A DNA stretch of 64,000 nt, taken from Piezodorus guildinii. Lineage: Eukaryota; Arthropoda; Insecta; Hemiptera; Pentatomidae. Made by a program: the position numbers and the translations under genes. Under the pieces are notes generated by a model that was not told the DNA's origin, did no database searches, and worked only from the letters and a program-made list of their open reading frames with translations. Where the stretch lies: positions 26,618,954-26,682,953 of the forward strand of contig CM041292.1 of NCBI GenBank assembly GCA_023052935.1. Reading direction: 5' to 3'. Shown one piece after another: positions 33,101-64,000 of the stretch; within the stretch, counting starts at the first letter, position 1, and each line of letters starts with the position of its first letter.

Positions 33101-33349
33101 AGACCCTTGAGTCAACTGGTGGCCATTCACAAAAATAAGCGTAGGGAGTGATCACCCTACCCTTATAAACTTTCATCGAGAAACGTGAGTGTATTCTCCC
33201 AATGACACCTATGTTTCTGAAGACCTTATTCTTCCCATCTGAAGTATCTAATTTAATCTTTTAAACCATAGGAAAATGGAGAGGATATTTTAATACAAGA
33301 AGAAGAGATAAATGACATTGATTTAGATGAAAATGACACGAATTGGTAA
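24561..33349 (+). CDS. Unknown 243-aa protein, six exons
   Basis: Exons: 24561-24602, 24685-24792, 26700-26894, 30755-30955, 31163-31270 and 33272-33349. Every exon length is a multiple of three and every junction is phase 0, with an uninterrupted frame from ATG to TAA (732 nt), which strongly supports the chain. The start MTMSRAQKRRFQND has a second in-frame Met at codon 3 in better context. An N-terminal part, SSSIADIIRFSLDDEFRSKC, looks helical. The rest is polar and acidic, with FWLSEECCQWDSSKIR and an end EEEINDIDLDENDTNW. No family is recognised. The donor of exon 3 is weak (GAA|GTAAAA); reading through it adds 10 codons and a stop, giving a 125-aa variant. A giant palindrome fills intron 3, and a LINE fragment and a SINE lie in intron 5. 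Confidence 0.75.
26286..26456. mobile_element. Foldback hairpin element
   Basis: Arms GGGAGAAGTTAGTTGAGAGT (left) and CCTCAACTAACTTCTCCC (right) are complementary, as are GTGCAGTTAAATAAA and TTTATTTGACTGCAC. A GCCAACGTTTCGGCC core lies at 26354-26368. It is related to the hairpins at 41540 and 53139. Confidence 0.7.
28459..28622 (+). repeat. ~22-bp tandem repeat, left tip of palindrome
   Basis: About eight units of TTCAGTCAAATTCATAATTT(TT), with CAATC and CGATC variants. Confidence 0.9.
29888..30056 (+). repeat. ~22-bp tandem repeat, right tip of palindrome
   Basis: Reverse complement of the left-tip array (ATGAATTTGACTGAAAAAAT units). The unit order of variants is partly mirrored, including GATTGAAA variants. 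Confidence 0.9.
30061..30112. repeat. (TA)n microsatellite
   Basis: Uninterrupted TA dinucleotides just outside the right tip of the palindrome. Another TA-rich tract is at 33801-33861. Confidence 0.95.
30488..30592. repeat. Small foldback element
   Basis: CCTTATTATGCCATCATCA is mirrored by TGATGATAGCATAATAAGG with one mismatch, around a ~65-nt centre. It lies in intron 3 of the unknown gene. Confidence 0.6.
31745..32560 (-). pseudogene. Non-LTR retrotransposon (LINE) RNase H / C-terminal fragment
   Basis: Minus-strand frames, broken by shifts and stops, encode an RNase H-type stretch (SIVLFVDSQAAIIAATQPN, then a diverged 'FQW.pgHcGi.GNE' segment and KLAKEGAAFEQLDNQ) and a downstream zinc-knuckle-like tail (CCLCHANSEMDAAH). 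This order is typical of Jockey/I-type LINE ORF2 ends. It is 5'-truncated, degenerate and lies in intron 5 of the unknown gene. Confidence 0.75.
32995..33235 (+). mobile_element. SINE family C, partial copy
   Basis: It shares TGAGTTCGAATCCCAGTCCC (B-box-like), AAATGGGGATTCACTCACA, CACAAAAATAAGCGTAGGGA and GTGATCACCCTACCC with the copy at 51444-51733. The first ~25 bases of the head are missing or diverged. Confidence 0.7.
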
Positions 33350-36300
33350 TATAAAAAGATGAGAGAAAAAAAAAAAGATTATATTATATTAATAAGTATT
33401 ATTAGCGTACTGTAATCAGTATTTGTAACTTTTGATTTTTTAAAAATTGATTTTGGATAAAAAAGTGATGTAAAAATTAATTTCCGATTAAAGTAATTCT
33501 TGTTGGTTTTTGGCTTGTAGGTATAAATTTATGTATAACTTAATTTAAAATTAAGGTTTATAATTTATAATTTTAGATTAATTTCATTATATAAATAAAT
33601 TAAAATTCTTTATTATTTAATTTTTTTCATTATTGTTGGTTCTGAACTGATTATGTTATTATAATAAAATTAAATAGTTATTATGGTATTATAATTATAA
33701 ATTATATAAAGAATTATAATCAAATATTATTTTATGTATACATTTTTTTTTTCATATCATAATTTATGTTTTTTTAATGTAATTTACTTTGATTAATAAT
33801 TTATATATATATATATTATATATATCAAAAAATTATATATATATATATTATATATATATATTCAATTTAGTTTTTAAGTTATAATTGTTAATGGTAGTCT
33901 ATACAAAATGTTTATATTGTTAAATCTATATTAAATTTTGCAATCATGTTTTACTAATATTTTTAAAACCTAGCATAGCAATCTCAAATAATTTCAGGCT
34001 TTAGGACAGAAATATTTTTTAAGAAACAGATTATCCATAAAAGGATTAATAGTTTTTATTTATTTAGGTTTACAGAGTCCAGAATGGTGTTTGTATATTA
34101 TCAGTCTAATTCAAGATGTGTAGTGTTATAAAAGTAATTTTAATATTAAATTACTTAATAAATAAAACTATATTTATGTATTATAAACATAAAAAAAATA
34201 AATAAAAAAACCTGTATCTCTACAACCTACAAAGAGTCTTAGGCTCAGTACACATATAGATTCATACTGTTTCTAAGCCCAAGGCCATGCAAGGAGGTGA
34301 TTAAGCTCAATTTTGGGTACCCACTTATCTGTCCTATGAGGATCTCCCATACCCAAGGGCCACCCCCTGGCTGAACTAATAGAATAAACAATATTCTGCT
34401 ATAGCTGGGATTCGAACCTAGGACCCGGAGAACAGTAGACTAGCGCTCTATCCACTAGACCACACTGCTCCCTCATCTATGTATTATATTAATTTAAAAA
34501 AGAAATAAAACTAGAAGAGGTAAACAAACACATCAAAAATAACAATAACTTGTGAAGCTTAATATATTTACAGAACAATAACTAATAGGTACATAGTAAA
34601 CACATAAATGTAAATTATATAACATATTTTCACGTAATTTGTGCAAGTATTAGTTAGCTCTATCAGTCTAATATTTAAAGATAGACAATATATTACAAAG
34701 TAAATAAATTTACATTATATAATAAGACAGTTTAAAAATCATTATATTTAATTTACCAAAATAATTCTAATGGACAATCAATCAGCATAAAGATTATGTT
34801 GGTAAGTAAATATATTTTTAAAATAGGTAATAATTATATTTTGATTTTCTAGTTTCATTCCTGTCTTCTCTACATATACATAGAAAATATTTACAATCAG
34901 CACCTGGTAAACACTCATGCGCACTAAACTATTAATAGTTATTGTGAGAAAGTGACTGAGTTAGATTGTCAAAGTGATTAAAGAAAAAGCAATACTAACA
35001 TTACGGTAATTCAAAACCAGAATATCATTCATATTATTAACTCCCTTATACTTACAACAAATATAAATTAATGGCCTCAAAATAATTTTCATTTCAAAAA
35101 ACTATTTATTGATAAAAATCTTTCAAATATTTTCTATTATCACAATTTTACATCTGCACGATATTATTCTAATTTTATTTTTTTTACATTCTCAAAATGA
35201 AAAACAACGAACCAGGATTGAAAAACCATAAATACAAAATATTTACAAATAGAATACAATGTGATAATAACGCATTATTATATTAAATAAAAAAAAAAAA
35301 AAAAAAAATGGAAATATAAACAACTGCCCAATTAAGGCTTTGGATTTTTTTAAAGATAGTATTTTTAATCCAGATATTCTAATATTTTCAAATAAATAAT
35401 GTATAACTAACCCATATAAATACATATTTAAATATACCATTTATTCATAACTTAATAATAAAAACAGAAAAGGTGTCAAATTATCTCATTCCACACTTCT
35501 AAAACGGTACATAAACAAATGAATGCCAAAACTGGCAAAATATTATTATGAAGTGAAAATGTAAGTATTAAATAAATGAATTAAAATTTAGAAAGAAAGA
35601 ATCATTATTGCCAATTGTAAGAAACTCTCTCAACCTAACATAAGTAACAATTTAGAACTGAGGATTTATTTCAATCCTTTCTGTAATAATCAATAATATT
35701 AAATTAAAAATTAACTATCCATTTTTTAAATTTTATTCATGACAAGAAGCAGAAAGAATTGGTTAAGAGGTTTCTTATGTTTTTTTTTTAATAATGTATA
35801 TTGCCTACATTAAAGAAAAGTAAAGGCAATAACATTATAAGTATACCTTCTCTTACTTAAAAAACAAAACAATTCAAATGGTTCGGCCAATAGTTCCATA
35901 TCACAGCTAAGAATAACAATGCTTCCAAAATCTAGAGAATATTTTTTAATAAAAATACATTACTCAAAGCCGATATATTAGGCACTGCAAGATATCGTAA
36001 ATTGAAAATATATATAGAATATTTTTATAAATGTCTAATACTTAATAAATGATCAGTTTTTCATTTAAACTCTAAATATGAAAGGAGCAAAGCATAAGTT
36101 CCGAATGAGGGCAAATCTCAGACAGTGCTACCTTGATTAAACTAGAGTATGGGCGGGCTCTGAAAGACAAAATTATATCTAAGGCATGCCTATCCCCATA
36201 CATAAATCATTTCTATACATTATTATTATTTATTTTTTTAATTTACACAAAATAGAAGAAAAATAAGTTTACCATTAAAAATAAAACAAAAACAAACGGA

Positions 36301-37328
36301 GGTTAATTTGCTGATCAATTGAGCACTTGAGAAGACACATGGATCGAGGAAATAGGCATTCAGAATCACAGTACTTTTGTATAATTTACAAATATTCTAA
36401 TTCACATTATTAAAAGTCAACTTGATTGATAGAATGTGTAAATAATAAAGTATCGATTATGCTTAGGCCATTTAAAGCGGTGATATAAACATTAGTGGCG
36501 GCATGTGCTTATACAATTTATAACCTTTTATTTATAGTTTATAAACTTACAAAATGATGATTATATTAAACTGAACTATACCTGTAAATTATATCTAAAG
36601 AGAATTAACGAGACAAATGAACTAGGATTATTTTTTATTTTAATTCTATACATTTTTAAAAATAAAAAAAGATAATCATTGAATTATTTAATGTTTTCTG
36701 AATAATAACTTTGCTAAAGAAAAAAATTCCTCTGTTTAGTGGCAACCAAATTTAACAGTTCCAGCATTGATGATATAGAACATTTAGAAATTTATTAGTA
36801 CAATAGTTTCAGTTTAAGGATCTTTATTCTGCTATTACACTGATAACTATTTAAGGAATAATTAGTGATATACATATTATTGAAGAAATACGTGATTTCT
36901 ATAGGTTTATGAGTTAAGGTATAGAACAGGGAGAGACATTTTAAATTTTACATTTTAATAAACCTATAATTAGAAAAAAAAATGTAGAAAACCACTGAAT
37001 ATTTAAATTTACTGTAAAAAAATAAATTACATATAATTATACAAAATTAAAATATCCATCCAAAGATAGCAGAATAGAATCTTAAAAAATAGAAAACGAG
37101 TAGAGCTGCTTTTAATGTAAACAAAATGAAAGTAAATATAATTAATTAATAAATGTTTTAAGGTTAATGATTGTCTACTTTGAAGCGAACCAATAACTTC
37201 CTCTGCCCTACTGATGCTGTTTATAAATTAATCATGGAATAAGAAATTAATCTATTGCTTTGAAATTATCGCCTTTTCTGCCATCCAGATCCATAACATT
37301 CTAAAATGATAACAATAACAGTTTGGAC
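33350..37328. other. Intergenic region / possible long EML 3'UTR
   Basis: Nearly 4 kb of very AT-rich DNA between two convergent genes. Apart from a SINE B copy (34186-34477), TA tracts and A/T homopolymers, I see no exon or recognisable element. Part of the right side may be the EML 3'UTR. Confidence 0.45.
34186..34477 (-). mobile_element. SINE family B with target-site duplication
   Basis: tRNA-like head at the right end on the minus strand: GGAGCAGTGTGGTCTAGTGG, ATAGAGCGCTAGTCTACTG, GGTTCGAATCCCAGC (A and B boxes TGGTCTAGTGG and GGTTCGAATCC). An A/T-rich tail is at the left. The flanking duplication TATGTATTATA is at 34175-34185 and 34478-34488. Confidence 0.85.
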
Positions 37329-63654
<26,326 letters not shown>

Positions 63655-63889
63655 CTAATGGAATATTTAGTTTTTAAAATAAAATAATAAAAACAAAGAA
63701 TTTGTATGAAGAAAGTAAACAAATAAAAAGAATGTTTCTTAACATACTTATCCATCCCAAATAGATGAAATGGATACCAGAGAAAAAGAAAGATGTCGGA
63801 TGAGGAGATGCTGGTATGAGATAAATAAAAATAGATTATACTTAATGAATATTAAATAGTTAAACATATGATAATAATGAAGAATGAGA

Positions 63890-64000
63890 TGGTTAGAGTT
63901 GTGGTCAATAAATTATTACAAAAAAATAGTGTAAACTTTTATTGTGCAACCGATATTCTGAGTCTTCTTCAGGGCTAGAAAGTAACAAGGTATACACTGT
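63890..64000. repeat. Start of a hairpin element cut by the window end
   Basis: GAGATGGTTAGAGTTGTGGTC resembles foldback-arm starts elsewhere. On the minus strand the sequence reads CCCTGAAGAAGACTCAGAAT then ATCGGTTGCAC, like the CTGAnGA..GGC cores of the other hairpin elements. The second arm is not in the window. Confidence 0.35.

Overview
The window is AT-rich animal nuclear DNA, most likely from an insect or another arthropod. Genes are split by short conserved exons with GT..AG introns. Introns and intergenic DNA are packed with mariner and Tc1 transposons, tRNA-derived SINEs, LINE 3' ends, foldback elements and a helentron-like repeat. No bacterial or organellar features are seen. All exon models come from reading splice signals and reading-frame continuity against remembered protein families; no alignment was run.

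Layout: (1) 503-912, minus strand: first three coding exons of a UBE2G2/Ubc7-type ubiquitin-conjugating enzyme; the catalytic part lies off the left edge. (2) 5077-16302, plus strand: an 11-exon NOP58 gene (box C/D snoRNP core protein) with single-base frameshifts in exons 5 and 9. (3) 17540-23767, minus strand: a two-coding-exon F-box protein, 439 aa. (4) 24561-33349, plus strand: a six-exon gene of unknown function, 243 aa, with all introns in phase 0, head-to-head with the F-box gene. (5) 37329-63654, minus strand: the last 12 coding exons of an EMAP-like (EML) microtubule-associated WD-repeat protein, about 637 aa; its N-terminus lies beyond the right edge.

The most striking finding is in NOP58 introns 4 and 5. 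At least twelve copies of a ~127-nt unit have the architecture of a box H/ACA snoRNA: hairpin, ANANNA hinge, hairpin, ACA plus 3 nt. Seven are in a regular ~206-bp tandem array. The second stem shows paired substitutions (U-A, C-G, U-G), which suggests selection on RNA structure. This would be an amplified, apparently undescribed H/ACA guide family hosted by a snoRNP protein gene. The two frameshifts in the host are probably assembly errors, but they leave open a host locus kept for its introns.

Other notable structures are a ~1.6-kb nested foldback palindrome in an intron of the unknown gene; a 1.33-kb non-autonomous DNA transposon with AATT flanks and repeated copies of its TIR motif; a mauritiana-type mariner next to an older degenerate mariner that carries a SINE with its target duplication; a Tc1 nested in a mariner-like element; three SINE families; and hairpin elements sharing a hammerhead-like CTGATGA..GAAAC core.
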